Source: Nostoc sp. FACHB-973 (GTDB lineage: Bacteria > Cyanobacteriota > Cyanobacteriia > Cyanobacteriales > Nostocaceae). From it: DNA of 51,251 bases. The stretch is from NCBI RefSeq assembly GCF_014698115.1, contig NZ_JACJSJ010000057.1:1-51251 (forward strand). The letters run 5' to 3'. Shown here piece after piece: positions 26,201-34,423 of this stretch. Below the pieces are notes generated by a model, which saw only the letters and a program-made list of their open reading frames with translations, did not search any database and was not told where the DNA came from. Position numbers and translations under genes: made by a program. Within the stretch, counting starts at the first letter, position 1, and every line of letters begins with the position of its first letter.

Positions 26201-29200
26201 GCGTACTATGTTGAGCGATCGCTGGCCAGTCTTTATCTAAACAGATTGTTTTTCCGGGATAATCTGGCAATTTGTCTTGGAATCTTTCTTGAGTCAGCAG
26301 AATGCTTAGTTGCGTATCTTGTTGAATATCAGTTAATCGCTCTTTTGGATAAGCAGGGTCAAGGGGAACATAAGCACCACCGGCTTTGAGAATGCCGAGT
26401 AAGCCGACAATCATCTCTAAGGAACGCTCAACGCAAATACCGACAAGGGTTTCTGGCTTGACTCCCAAACTTTGTAGATAGTGGGCTAGTTGATTGGCGC
26501 GATCGCTCAATTCACGGTAAGTTAATTTTTGACCATCTTGCTGTAGAGCGATCGCATCTGGCTTTAATTCTACCTGAGTTTCAAATAATTTATGAATACA
26601 CTCTTTGTAAGTATAATTACGCTGAGTTATATTCCATGACTTTAGCAACTGCTGTTGATTTACAGTCAGCAGCGGTAATTCTGAAACTCGCTGCTCTGAG
26701 TTGGTAATAATGCTATGGAGTAAATTTTCATACTCTTCTAACATCCGTTGAACGGTGGCAGCATCGAAGAGGTCGCTGTTGTATTCTAAGACGAGGGTGA
26801 TTCCCTTAGCTTTTGTTTTGGAACCGTTTTGCACGCGTTGTTCAGAACGCGGGATGACCAGGAAATCCAAATCGAACTTTGAGGATTTGTTGCTGATAGG
26901 TTCATGCAAACTGATGTCCAAGCCTGGGAGACTCAAGTCTGGCATGGCGGAATCATGGAAGCTGAACATCACTTGAAACAGAGGATTGTGGCTGAGGTTG
27001 CGTATTGGCTTGAGAACTTCCACCACCTTATCGAAGGGTAGGTCTTCGTTAGCATAAGCTTCCACCGTCACTTGACGCACTCGGCTAAGTAACTCCCGAA
27101 ATGTGGGATTACCTGACAAATCGGTGCGTAAAACCAAGTTATTGACAATCATGCCAATTAACTTCTCTATTTCATGCATCCGCCGATTGGCAACAGCAGT
27201 GCCGATGGTAATGTCGTCTTGCCCAGTGTACCGATGCAACATGACCAGAAAAACTGCCAGCATCGTCATAAATAAGGTGACACCTTCTCGACGGCTGAGA
27301 ATTCTTAAGGATTCACACAAGTCGATGGGCAGTTCTACCCTAATTTGATCGCCGTTGTAAGTTTGCTCTGCTGGTCGCGGGCGGTCATAGGGTAATTCTA
27401 ACAGCGGTGAACTGCCGGATAGTTTCTGTTGCCAATAGTTTAATTGGGCTTGGGCTGACTGGCTTTTCACCCACTCTCGCTGCCAATGGGCAAAGTCCAC
27501 GAATTGCCAAACTGGCTCAGTTAGGGGAGAAGGATTACCCAAACAGAAGGCTTGATAAAGTTCCACCAACTCAGCCAGAAAGACGTTAAATGACCAACCA
27601 TCATGAACCATGTGATGCTCAATGTGGAGCAACAAATGTTCTTGGTCGCTCAACTTCAACAAAACCCACCTCACTAAGGGTAGTTGATTGATGTCAAGCG
27701 GCTTTTGCACTTCTAGCTCAACTAGCTTTTGAGCCTCAGTTTCACGCTCAGATTCAGCGAATGATTGGAGGTCGATCGCTATGAAGCTAATTGGTTGGTG
27801 TGGGTTGATTACCTGAAATAGCCGCCCATTTACCGCCGGATAAGTTGTGCGAAAGATTTCATGCCGTTGCACAATTTCATCGAGGCACTGTTGTAAAATT
27901 GCCACATCAAGCCGACCCTGAAATCGCATAGTTGCTTGGAATTGATAGGCGCTATTTTCAGGTGCCAATTGCTGGATAAAGTAGACTCGTTCTTGGGCAA
28001 AGGAGACTGGTAAGAGTCCTTCACGGGCAATTCGTTGGATGGCAGGACGCTGCGATCGCTCTTGTTGAAAACTGTACTTTTCGATTACCCCAGCTAGTCC
28101 CGCTACCGTGGGGTTTTCAAAGATGTGGTGAAACGACAACTCCACGCTGGAAACTTCGCGCACGCGAGAAAGGATTTGAGTGGCGATGAGGGAATGACCA
28201 CCCAACTGGAAAAAATTATCATTAACTCCAATTTGCTCAAGTCCCAGTAACTCAGACCAAATAAGAGCTAGTTTTTCTTCAATTGAGTTACGAGGAGCGA
28301 CAAAGGTTTCTGCCAAATCGGGGCGTGTGCGATCGGGGGCGGGAAGATGCTGGCGATCGACTTTCCCGTTGGGCGTCAGGGGTAAGGAGTCTAAAAAAAT
28401 AAATATTGCTGGCACCATGTAGTGGGGCAGCTTTTCTTGGAGGAAGCATTTGAGGGTAGTGGCGTAGGCGCAGCCCAACCCAGGCATCGTCTCAAGCTTT
28501 TGATTCAAGACAATATAGGCAACAAGCCGCTTATCACCGGGGATGTCTTCACGGGCGATGACCACTGCCTGCTGTACATCCGGGTGTACACTCAAAAGCG
28601 CCTCAATTTCTCCTAATTCAATGCGAAAACCGCGAATCTTCACCTGATTATCGACTCGCCCCAGAAACTCAATGTTGCCATCTGGTAGATAACAGGCTAA
28701 ATCCCCAGTTTTGTAAAGGCGGGGATTAGGGACTGGGGATTGGGGACTGGGGACTGGGGATTGGGAATTAGGAAGAATTTCTGTTCCTCTGCTCCCCTGC
28801 TCCTCTGCCCCCCTGCCTCTTTTAAAGGGATTGGGAATGAATTTTTCCTCAGTTAACTCTGGACGGTTTAAGTAGCCTCGTGCCAAGCCATCGCCGCCGA
28901 TATATATTTCCCCAGGAGTACCAACGAGAACTGGTTGCAGTCGGGAGTCCAGTATGTAGATTTGTGTATTGGAAATTGGACGACCAATCGGCAAATTTAT
29001 TGCCCCTTCTGCAACGTCCTCAACTAAATACCAACAAGAGAATGTTGTACTCTCAGTCGGGCCATAAACATGCAACAATCGTTGTGGCGATCCGTTCGTT
29101 AAAACCGCTTTCACGGACTTAGGATCTACAGCCTCGCCTCCAAATAGCAAGTATCGCAAATCTTTAAATGCCTGGGGAACAATGCTCGCTAACTGATTAA

Positions 29201-30053
29201 ATAAGGCTGTGGTCAAGAATAATATACTAATTCCTTGTTCGCGGATGCAGGCTGCGAAATGCTGGGGTGAAAGCGCAACATTCTGAGGAATGACTACCAA
29301 CTTAGCTCCGTGGAGGAGAGAACCCCAGATTTCAAATGTAGCTGCGTCAAAGGAAGCATTTGAGGCTTGAGCAACGCAATCCTCAGCTGTCAACTGCACG
29401 TAGTTAGTATTGCATACTAGCCGATTCACAGCCCGATGGGGTACAGCTACTCCCTTTGGTGTTCCCGTAGAGCCAGAGGTGTAGATGACATAAGCCAGGT
29501 TTTCAGATGTGACGTTGCTAGTGAGATTTTCTTGACTGTGTTGGTTAATCACTTCCCAATCAGTATCCAGACAAACCACCTTTGCCTCACTTGCATTAAA
29601 CCCTGCAACCAACTTTTGCTGAGTTAATAACACCTGCACTTGAGAATCTGCCAGCATAAAGCTCAGACGTTCTTCGGGATATGTTGGATCTAGCGGTACA
29701 TAAGCTCCACCTGCTTTGAGAATACCCAGCATTCCCACTACCATATCCAAAGAGCGCTCTACGCAAATCCCGACTAAAACTTCTGTCCCTACACCCAAAG
29801 ATTGCAGATAATGTGCAAGTTGATTGGCTTGATGGTTTAACTGTTGATAAGTAAGTTTCTGTTCATTGAAGACAACAGCAATATTGTCTGGAGTTTTTTT
29901 CACCTGTGCTTCAAATAACTGATGTATGCACAAATGTTTAGGATAATCTACCGTTGTATCATTCCATTCCAACAATATTTTATGTTGTTCTTGCTCGGTT
30001 AAAGCAGAAAAATCATCAACAGAACCACTAGAGCCAATCACCATTTCTTGCAT
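23253..30053 (-). CDS. aptA: AptA, initiating NRPS: A(Ile/Val)-PCP-C-A(Lys)-PCP-E
   Basis: 2266 residues from ATG 30053, with another in-frame ATG at 30044. There is no N-terminal condensation domain, so A1 starts the chain. Order: A1 (pocket D-A-F-F-L-G-V-T-F, aliphatic Ile/Val type), PCP1 (LGGHSLIATQI near 616), C (HHMVHDGW), A2 (YTSGSTGKPKG near 1300; pocket D-T-E-D-I-G-S-V-I, acidic residues for a basic side chain, Lys), PCP2 with GGDSILSIQV near 1729, and an epimerase (HHLAVDGISW, NYLGQF). The E domain should give D-Lys, and in this family the first residue is joined to the Lys alpha-amine through a ureido carbonyl. The C-terminus (SQKQLDKFLAKINKHK) is a donor COM sequence for AptB. Four DNA repeats are inserted in frame: both A domains are interrupted before A7 and in the A8-A9 linker. 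The order matches AptA of known clusters. Confidence 0.94.
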   Translation of the reverse strand: MQEMVIGSSGSVDDFSALTEQEQHKILLEWNDTTVDYPKHLCIHQLFEAQVKKTPDNIAVVFNEQKLTYQQLNHQANQLAHYLQSLGVGTEVLVGICVERSLDMVVGMLGILKAGGAYVPLDPTYPEERLSFMLADSQVQVLLTQQKLVAGFNASEAKVVCLDTDWEVINQHSQENLTSNVTSENLAYVIYTSGSTGTPKGVAVPHRAVNRLVCNTNYVQLTAEDCVAQASNASFDAATFEIWGSLLHGAKLVVIPQNVALSPQHFAACIREQGISILFLTTALFNQLASIVPQAFKDLRYLLFGGEAVDPKSVKAVLTNGSPQRLLHVYGPTESTTFSCWYLVEDVAEGAINLPIGRPISNTQIYILDSRLQPVLVGTPGEIYIGGDGLARGYLNRPELTEEKFIPNPFKRGRGAEEQGSRGTEILPNSQSPVPSPQSPVPNPRLYKTGDLACYLPDGNIEFLGRVDNQVKIRGFRIELGEIEALLSVHPDVQQAVVIAREDIPGDKRLVAYIVLNQKLETMPGLGCAYATTLKCFLQEKLPHYMVPAIFIFLDSLPLTPNGKVDRQHLPAPDRTRPDLAETFVAPRNSIEEKLALIWSELLGLEQIGVNDNFFQLGGHSLIATQILSRVREVSSVELSFHHIFENPTVAGLAGVIEKYSFQQERSQRPAIQRIAREGLLPVSFAQERVYFIQQLAPENSAYQFQATMRFQGRLDVAILQQCLDEIVQRHEIFRTTYPAVNGRLFQVINPHQPISFIAIDLQSFAESERETEAQKLVELEVQKPLDINQLPLVRWVLLKLSDQEHLLLHIEHHMVHDGWSFNVFLAELVELYQAFCLGNPSPLTEPVWQFVDFAHWQREWVKSQSAQAQLNYWQQKLSGSSPLLELPYDRPRPAEQTYNGDQIRVELPIDLCESLRILSRREGVTLFMTMLAVFLVMLHRYTGQDDITIGTAVANRRMHEIEKLIGMIVNNLVLRTDLSGNPTFRELLSRVRQVTVEAYANEDLPFDKVVEVLKPIRNLSHNPLFQVMFSFHDSAMPDLSLPGLDISLHEPISNKSSKFDLDFLVIPRSEQRVQNGSKTKAKGITLVLEYNSDLFDAATVQRMLEEYENLLHSIITNSEQRVSELPLLTVNQQQLLKSWNITQRNYTYKECIHKLFETQVELKPDAIALQQDGQKLTYRELSDRANQLAHYLQSLGVKPETLVGICVERSLEMIVGLLGILKAGGAYVPLDPAYPKERLTDIQQDTQLSILLTQERFQDKLPDYPGKTICLDKDWPAIAQHSTQQPISEVELHNLAYIIYTSGSTGKPKGVMVEHRSLLNFAIAAIDEYGINANDQILQFASICFDTSIEEIFPCLAAGATLVLRTAEMLHSSDEFWRCCQQWQLTVLDLPTAYWHQLVAELTPEDSRIPENLRTVIIGGEEAQLEKVKRWHSSVAHLPNPPQLFNSYGPTEATVITTLHRLNSSNTSGVAIGRPISNAQVYILDRYLQPVPIGVPGELHIGGAGLARGYWQRPELTAEKFIENPLSNFGFSIADFGLSGDRKETKTVDITQTVNNPKSKIQNPKLYKTGDLARFRPDGNLEYLGRVDDQVKIRGFRIELGEIETVLNQHPQVFQAVAIAREDIPGQKRLVAYVVPKVGAQSLAPLLRDFLKGKLPNYMVPSAFVLLETLPMTPNGKVDHRALPAPEFTRSPEDNFVTPSTPTEEKLAAIWSEILRLEKVSIHDNFFELGGDSILSIQVISRANQAGIQIAPKQLFQHQTIAELAAVAGITRSIKAEQGLVAGAVALTPIQQWFFEQQLPEVHYFNQSALLEVPPDLKPELLQKVVQQLLQHHDALRLRFIQEGENWQQINAAEEIVSFSTMDLSHLPIEEQQTAIKAADTELQASLNLSTGPIARVALFQLGKDRPGRLLFIIHHLAVDGISWRILLEDLATGYQQISRGEGIKLPAKTTSFQYWSDRLLEYGQSEAMASELDYWLGEQEKQVTPLPVDYPGSQEDNTIASTASVSLSLTEEQTRALLQDVPSVYNTQINDVLLTALVQSFAQWTGEHSLLVDLEGHGREDLFEDVDLSRTVGWFTTLFPVHLQLEQIDHPAEALKSVKEQLRRIPNRGIGYGVLRYLRKIQEHRNAHNPLSNLSPRPLPSQPQVSFNYLGQFDRVLGASAVLGLAQEFKAQQSLLQKRSHLLGVSGFIRAGKLEMTWAYSEKVHKRDTVEHLAFGFMEALKTLITHCQSPDAGGHTPSDFSAARLSQKQLDKFLAKINKHKSH
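25112..25139. repeat. Palindromic repeat in the A8-A9 linker of AptA A2
   Basis: Perfect 12-bp arms GTAGGGGCGCAA (25112-25123) and TTGCGCCCCTAC (25128-25139) with loop GGCT. In frame it adds VGAQSLAPLL between VAYVVPK and RDFLKGKLPNYMVP. Confidence 0.92.
25353..25470. repeat. TTTTGGA heptamer insertion before the A7 motif of AptA A2
   Basis: About four TTTTGGA heptamers at 25353-25388 and inverted, degenerate copies (AATCCAAAATCGG..., GAAAATCCAAAATTG) at about 25438-25470. In frame they add about 40 residues between FIENPL and KLYKTGDLA. Ordinary A domains have only a few residues in this loop. Confidence 0.88.
28461..28490. repeat. Dispersed repeat in the A8-A9 linker of AptA A1
   Basis: GGCGTAGGCGCAGCCCAACC then CAGGCATCGT: the same family as 12021-12050. 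In frame it encodes MPGLGCAYATTL before KCFLQEKLPHYMVP. Confidence 0.8.
28720..28820. repeat. Heptamer repeat insertion before the A7 motif of AptA A1
   Basis: About six GGGGATT/GGGGACT heptamers (28723-28765) followed by CTGCTCCCCTGCTCCTCTG-type units (to about 28820). In frame this encodes the stretch KRGRGAEEQ...QSPVPSPQSPVPNP between FIPNPF and RLYKTGDLA. Confidence 0.88.
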
Positions 30054-30220
30054 AAATCTAAATTTAAATTTTTTACTCAGGTAATCAAGTTATCCTATTT
30101 GGGTTGTGAAGATTGATTTCACGCAAAGCCGCAGAGGGGAGAGTTTTGAGAAATATTGAGTTTTTCTTATCCTCTGCGACCTCTGCGCCTCTGTGGTTCG
30201 TAATTTTATAGCCCTACAAT
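30054..30220. promoter_or_regulatory. aptA upstream region with repeat hairpin
   Basis: 167 bp between the aptA start and the collapsed aptA-like gene. ACGCAAAGCCGCAGAGG at about 30121-30137 and CCTCTGCGACCTCTGCG at about 30171-30187 form inverted copies of a repeat common between Nostoc genes and could fold into a hairpin in the aptA leader. The 50 bp next to the start are AT-rich (AAATTTAAATTTTTTAC on the plus strand). No -10/-35 pair was identified with confidence. Confidence 0.4.
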
Positions 30221-30439
30221 TCACGATTTGGTTTTATTTTTGTTAATTTTAGCTAGGAATTTATCCAGTTGTTGATTAATTTTGGCAGCAGAAAAGTCAA
30301 GCATTGCTGACTGGTTAAAGTAGTCAGCATCCGGTAAATTTTGCTGAAAAAACCAATGCTGGATAGGCGTTAGCGGTACTGATATAGTTATTTGCCAATT
30401 TTGAGATTGTTGTACAAATGATGCTACAGAACTCACCAT
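30221..30439 (-). pseudogene. Collapsed aptA-like gene (alternative starter NRPS remnant)
   Basis: An open frame of 72 residues from ATG 30439 (78 from a GTG at 30457) just upstream of aptA. Three parts match AptA: the start (AGAAATGGTGA is shared with the aptA start; MVSSVASF resembles MVIGSSGSVDDF), the beginning of an epimerase (VPLTPIQHWFFQQNLP... against VALTPIQQWFFEQQLP...), and the donor COM tail (QQLDKFLAKINKNK against KQLDKFLAKINKHK). Everything between is missing. The simplest reading is two in-frame deletions in a full-length aptA paralogue. Known Anabaena clusters carry two tandem, alternative starter genes (aptA1 and aptA2) giving different exocyclic residues, and this position fits one of them. 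Because the frame is open and the COM tail is complete, the short product could still be made, but a function is unproven. Confidence 0.75.
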
Positions 30440-30457
30440 TTCTTCAGTTCGTAACAC

Positions 30458-31061
30458 TAGAAAAAGAATTGCTGAACTTTAGGTGGACACTATATGAGCC
30501 ATCGAATTCACGTTAATTTAGTACACCCTTTGCCTAATTCGTAGCAGATTAAATTTGGCGAGACTCCAAATTATAGAACTTTATATCTAGTGCCATTCGT
30601 TTTGGAATTGTCACCGAATTTAAAGCCGATTTCCAGGAATGTAAAGTACACAACCTAAATTTGGTAGCCTCGCCTCAAACGTATTTGACCGTGCCAATTT
30701 TAGATTTTAGATTTTAGATTATTTCGGTACTCCTTTCCTGCGGAACACTACGCGAACCCAAAAGCAAGCTACATGCCCCGCCCCTAATGGGCGGAACAAA
30801 TCCAAAATCCAAAATTTAAAATCATAATGCCCAGCACCGCAAGTGGCGGGGAGTCAATCCAAAAGACGCGACGCTCGAATACTCGCTAACGCTGCGCTAT
30901 CGCGGACTGGCTCTAAGCGAAGCTATGCCGTTCGCGTAGCGTCTCGTAGAGAAGGCTTTACGCTACGCTATCGCAAATCTAAAATCCAAAATTGTTTGAC
31001 TTCCCAATTCTAACTACTGAATACTGAATACTGAATTCTGAATTCTCTTAAAACAGTAAAA
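30458..31061. repeat. 600-bp repeat-rich intergenic region
   Basis: No gene seen. TTTTAGA heptamers at 30694-30722; a CTTTCCTGCGGAACACTACGCG block (about 30731); AAATCCA units (about 30787-30822); a run of GCGCTATCGCGGACTGGCTC / CGTTCGCGTAGCGTCTCGTAG / GGCTTTACGCTACGC dispersed repeats (about 30885-30975) with self-complementary parts; and ACTGAAT heptamers (about 31017-31045). The material is typical of repeat build-up in Nostoc and may mark the breakpoint region of the collapsed upstream gene (inference). Confidence 0.65.
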
Positions 31062-31454
31062 TTATTCATCAACAATTTCAACTGTCCTTGGTTCATCAGT
31101 TACTTCAGTATAAGCAGTGGCTTGTGGGCTAAGTTCATTTTTCAGTCTGAGTTTTAGCTCTTCTGAAATCGGTAGATCTTTAATTTCTTTGAGGAGAAAT
31201 CTCAGAGATTCGGTTTTGCTACGTTCTGTATAGACAGCCTTCAGAATGGCTTCAATACCATATCCGGCTATAGTATCCCCAACAACTGTTACTAGACCAA
31301 GTAGGGCTATACCTCCGACGATACCAAAGGGGCCTCCCAAGGCTGTGATGGCAGCAGCAACAGCAGCAGAACTACCTCCTGATGTGGCTGCGAGAATCAC
31401 AATAAATATGCCAGGAAGACCTAGACCGGCAAGTTTTTTAACAATTTCATCCAT
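31062..31454 (-). CDS. Small Gly/Ala-rich membrane protein of unknown function
   Basis: 130 residues from ATG 31454. Two hydrophobic segments near the N-terminus: about 12-40 (GLPGIFIVILAAT, then an Ala/Gly/Ser-rich stretch) and about 41-65 (FGIVGGIALLGLVTVVGD). They are packed with small residues in GxxxG-like spacing (GGPFGIVGG), which favours tight helix packing or oligomerisation. A charged cytoplasmic-type C-terminus follows (YTERSKTESLRFLLKEIKDLP... EIVDE). I recall similar small proteins as multi-copy hypotheticals in Nostoc, without known function. It sits between hphCD (184 bp upstream) and the aptA region on the same strand. It may be cotranscribed, but nothing links it to peptide synthesis beyond position. 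Confidence 0.7.
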   Translation of the reverse strand: MDEIVKKLAGLGLPGIFIVILAATSGGSSAAVAAAITALGGPFGIVGGIALLGLVTVVGDTIAGYGIEAILKAVYTERSKTESLRFLLKEIKDLPISEELKLRLKNELSPQATAYTEVTDEPRTVEIVDE

Positions 31455-31638
31455 TGGAATTACCTAAAATCCTTACGTTTTGGTTAAAACATTACTAAGG
31501 GTAGAAAACTGGAATCTTTGTAAACAAAGAAACCTATCTCCAAATCTAGACTAAGCTAAATAAGAGTAACTTGCATTTAGATTGGGTTAAGATTTTAGAA
31601 TCTTTCTCTCTATTCACTCATATTTTATAGCTCCATTT

Positions 31639-33348
31639 TCAATCGAGATGATGACTAATTTTGCCTTTTACAGCTGAGATAGCCACCGTTCTTGGTGATG
31701 CCAAATAGTTTTTGCCGGTTGGATCGCCGCTGCGTCCTTTAAAATTGCGATTGGTTGCATAAACTCCTGTTTCTTCTTTTGCCAAAACTCCAATTCCAGC
31801 ATTGATACAAGCCCCACAACCTGACTTGAGAATCTGTGCCCCTGCTTTTTCAAAAATGTCAAGATAGCCTAATTCTTCGGCTTGCTCACGAATTTCCACG
31901 GTGGCAGGTACAATAAATAAGCTGACGCCTTCTGCCAATTGGCGACCGTTCAAAACTTCAGCTGCTTGAGCCAAATCATAAAGTTTACCCCCTGTACAAG
32001 AGCCAATAAAAGCCTTGGTAATGGAAATGTCTTCTAACTGACTAATGCCCACTACTTGATCTGGTTTTGGAGGGCGTGCAACTTGGGGTTCTAAATTACT
32101 GAGGTCAAATTGATAAATTCTTTCGTACTCAGCATCAGCATCAGCAATAATCTCTTCAAAGCCCTGGGAGCTATGGTTTTTCACATACTCACGGGTCACC
32201 TCATCAGGAACAATCAAGCCGCAGATCGCGCCACATTCAACTGCCATATTCGCTAGAGTCAATCGCTCATCAAAGGGCAGTTGGGCGATAATTGACCCCC
32301 TAAATTCCATTACTTTACTAGTAGCGCCAGCACAGCCAATTTGTCCCAAGATAAATAATATAATGTCCTTGGCACTGATTTGAGGCGGTAGAGTTCCAGA
32401 CAAGTCAAATACCAAGGTTTGGGGAACACGAATCCACATATCCCCCATTGCATAGATATTAGCCATGTCTGTGGTTCCTACCCCTGTGGAAAAGGCTCCC
32501 AAGGCTCCGTAGGTGCAGGTATGAGAATCTGTACCAGCAATCAGCATCCCTGGCCGGACAAATCCTTTTTCTGGTAGTAGAACGTGGCAAATGCCGGCAG
32601 CTTCACCTGGGGAAACGACATCAAATAAGTGGCATCCCTGGTCTTGGGCAAATTGAACCATCTGTTCGTACATGATATGGGCTTTATGATCAGCACGAAT
32701 GTCGTTGACTTGGATAAAGTGATCGGCGACTAAAACCACTCGTTGGGAGTCCCACAATTTTGCCTCTGCCCCATACTGTTTATAAAATATCTTGGCTACA
32801 GGACCTGCTACAGCATCGTGGGATAAGGCTAAATCGACCTGGGCAAAAACTACTTCCCCTGGTTGGACGTAAGAATTACCGGAGGCTTTAGCTAGGAGTT
32901 TTTCGACTAAAGTCATGGGTCGTGGGGGGGTAATGCTGGGAGGAATGGTGATTTGCCCCTGACGACGCATTTGATTAAAAGACATTAGCCCGCCTGCAAG
33001 TGCGATCGCATCTACCACTGGATTCTGCTGTTTTTCTCCCAAAATTTCCAGGGAAAGTCCAATATTAATGCTATTGCGATAAAAAATTTCGGCAAACGAT
33101 CGCGCCTGAATCTTTTCAATTCCAGCAGCTTGTAGGGCAATGGGAGCAACTTCTCGACTGGAACCACAGCCGAAATTTTCTCCGGCGGCGATCGCGTTGT
33201 ATTTTAAAAGTTCGCCTTCGCCAATAATATGTTCTAAAGCATACTGTTTTAAGTGTTCGGGATCGTCTGTTGTTGCCCGATTGGCAGGAATAATATCATC
33301 AGTATTAATATCATCTCCCAAATGCAAAACGTTATTTGCGGGACTCAT
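31639..33348 (-). CDS. hphCD: HphCD, fused aconitase-type isomerase for homophenylalanine/homotyrosine synthesis
   Basis: 569 residues. The first ~165 residues are the small LeuD-type swivel subunit (GDDINTDDIIPA, NFGCGSSREVAP). The rest is the large LeuC-type subunit with the iron-sulfur cysteines in GSCTGG and SGCGAC near the C-terminus, and substrate-loop motifs such as GTDSHTCTYGALG. A LeuD-LeuC order in one chain is the hallmark of HphCD from Nostoc; standard bacteria have two genes and fungal enzymes are fused in the opposite order. The reaction is isomerisation of 2-benzylmalate (or the hydroxyphenyl analogue) to 3-benzylmalate. The start ATG 33348 overlaps the hphB stop by 17 nt and follows a good Shine-Dalgarno sequence (TAGGAGTG), indicating translational coupling. 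Confidence 0.93.
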   Translation of the reverse strand: MSPANNVLHLGDDINTDDIIPANRATTDDPEHLKQYALEHIIGEGELLKYNAIAAGENFGCGSSREVAPIALQAAGIEKIQARSFAEIFYRNSINIGLSLEILGEKQQNPVVDAIALAGGLMSFNQMRRQGQITIPPSITPPRPMTLVEKLLAKASGNSYVQPGEVVFAQVDLALSHDAVAGPVAKIFYKQYGAEAKLWDSQRVVLVADHFIQVNDIRADHKAHIMYEQMVQFAQDQGCHLFDVVSPGEAAGICHVLLPEKGFVRPGMLIAGTDSHTCTYGALGAFSTGVGTTDMANIYAMGDMWIRVPQTLVFDLSGTLPPQISAKDIILFILGQIGCAGATSKVMEFRGSIIAQLPFDERLTLANMAVECGAICGLIVPDEVTREYVKNHSSQGFEEIIADADAEYERIYQFDLSNLEPQVARPPKPDQVVGISQLEDISITKAFIGSCTGGKLYDLAQAAEVLNGRQLAEGVSLFIVPATVEIREQAEELGYLDIFEKAGAQILKSGCGACINAGIGVLAKEETGVYATNRNFKGRSGDPTGKNYLASPRTVAISAVKGKISHHLD

Positions 33349-34423
33349 AAATCACTCCTAATTCCGAATGTGGCACTACTGAAAGTTCTTCCAGCAAAAG
33401 GTCAACTAAGGTTTCAGTGTTGACAAAGATTTCTCCTCCTTGGGGAGCCAAATCGGCTGTCCGATATCCCTTGTCTAAAATTCGTTCTTGCCCTTGAATA
33501 ATTCGTTGGGCAGCTCGTTCTTCTCCCCATTGCTGAAGCATTAAAATACACGCTCCCAAAGTTCCCAGAGGATTGGCAATTCCCTTACCTGCAATGTCTG
33601 GAGCTGTACCATGAATCGCTTCGTATAAACCAAATCCATCAGCGTTCAGACTAGCCGATCCTAATAAGCCAATGGAACCAACTAAGGCACCGCCAATATC
33701 GCTGAGAATATCTCCAAATAAATTGCCCGCCAAAATTACATCAAACCGCTGGGGATTTAAAACCATTTGCATGGCTAAGTTATCCACCAACATTGACTCA
33801 ACAACAACGCCGTCAAATTCCTTGGCTTCTTCTTGCACTAAACGAGTCCAAGGCAGATGAGGCAAAGCGTTTTCTTTGTGAGCTACGGTGAGTAATCCTC
33901 GCCGCTGTTCGGCTTGCTGTAGAGCCTTACGAGCAACGCGACGAATTTCTTCATCGTAATAGCGCATGGTATGGTAACCATAAGCTCCCTTGTCATCTGA
34001 AGCACGTCCAGATGGGCCAAAATAAATCCCACTTACCAATTCTCGGACGATCAAAAGATCGAGGTCTTGCACTTTTTCTGGTCGCAGGCTGGATTTATCC
34101 AGCAAACTTTTAACGCTACGAATCGGGCGCAGATTGCAAAAAAAGTCGAAATGTTTTCGCAGTTCTAATAGTCCGCCTTCAGTAACCGCACCAAATACAA
34201 TGCCATCGGCTCCATCGCACAATTCAAGAGTTGCTTGAGGGCAATAACTACCCAGCTGCTCAAAGGCGATCGCGCCCAGCCAGCCATAGTCTACCTGTAA
34301 ACTAAAGCCCTCAATTTCAGCTACCTGTTGCAGAATTTTTAAGGAAGCTTGGACAACTTCCGGCCCAATTCCTTCCCCAGGAATGGCGACGATTCGATAG
34401 GATGGATTACTTAAAAACCCCAT
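33332..34423 (-). CDS. hphB: HphB, isopropylmalate dehydrogenase-type 3-benzylmalate dehydrogenase
   Basis: 363 residues from ATG 34423 (MGFLSNPSYRIVAIPGEGIG). The open frame runs further upstream but overlaps hphA by more than 130 bp, and this start fits family length. Motifs: GEGIGPEV at the N-terminus, LDLLIVRELVSGIYFG, KENALPHLPWTR, the metal-binding aspartates in NLFGDILSDIGG, and HGTAPDIAGKGIANPLG for NAD binding. By homology to LeuB it oxidises and decarboxylates 3-benzylmalate to 2-oxo-4-phenylbutanoate. In the LeuB specificity region it has RPIRSVKSLLDKSSLRP, diverged from leucine-pathway enzymes, consistent with an aromatic substrate but not proof. It overlaps hphA by 17 nt upstream and hphCD by 17 nt downstream, so the three genes form one tightly coupled operon. 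Confidence 0.92.
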   Translation of the reverse strand: MGFLSNPSYRIVAIPGEGIGPEVVQASLKILQQVAEIEGFSLQVDYGWLGAIAFEQLGSYCPQATLELCDGADGIVFGAVTEGGLLELRKHFDFFCNLRPIRSVKSLLDKSSLRPEKVQDLDLLIVRELVSGIYFGPSGRASDDKGAYGYHTMRYYDEEIRRVARKALQQAEQRRGLLTVAHKENALPHLPWTRLVQEEAKEFDGVVVESMLVDNLAMQMVLNPQRFDVILAGNLFGDILSDIGGALVGSIGLLGSASLNADGFGLYEAIHGTAPDIAGKGIANPLGTLGACILMLQQWGEERAAQRIIQGQERILDKGYRTADLAPQGGEIFVNTETLVDLLLEELSVVPHSELGVIYESRK

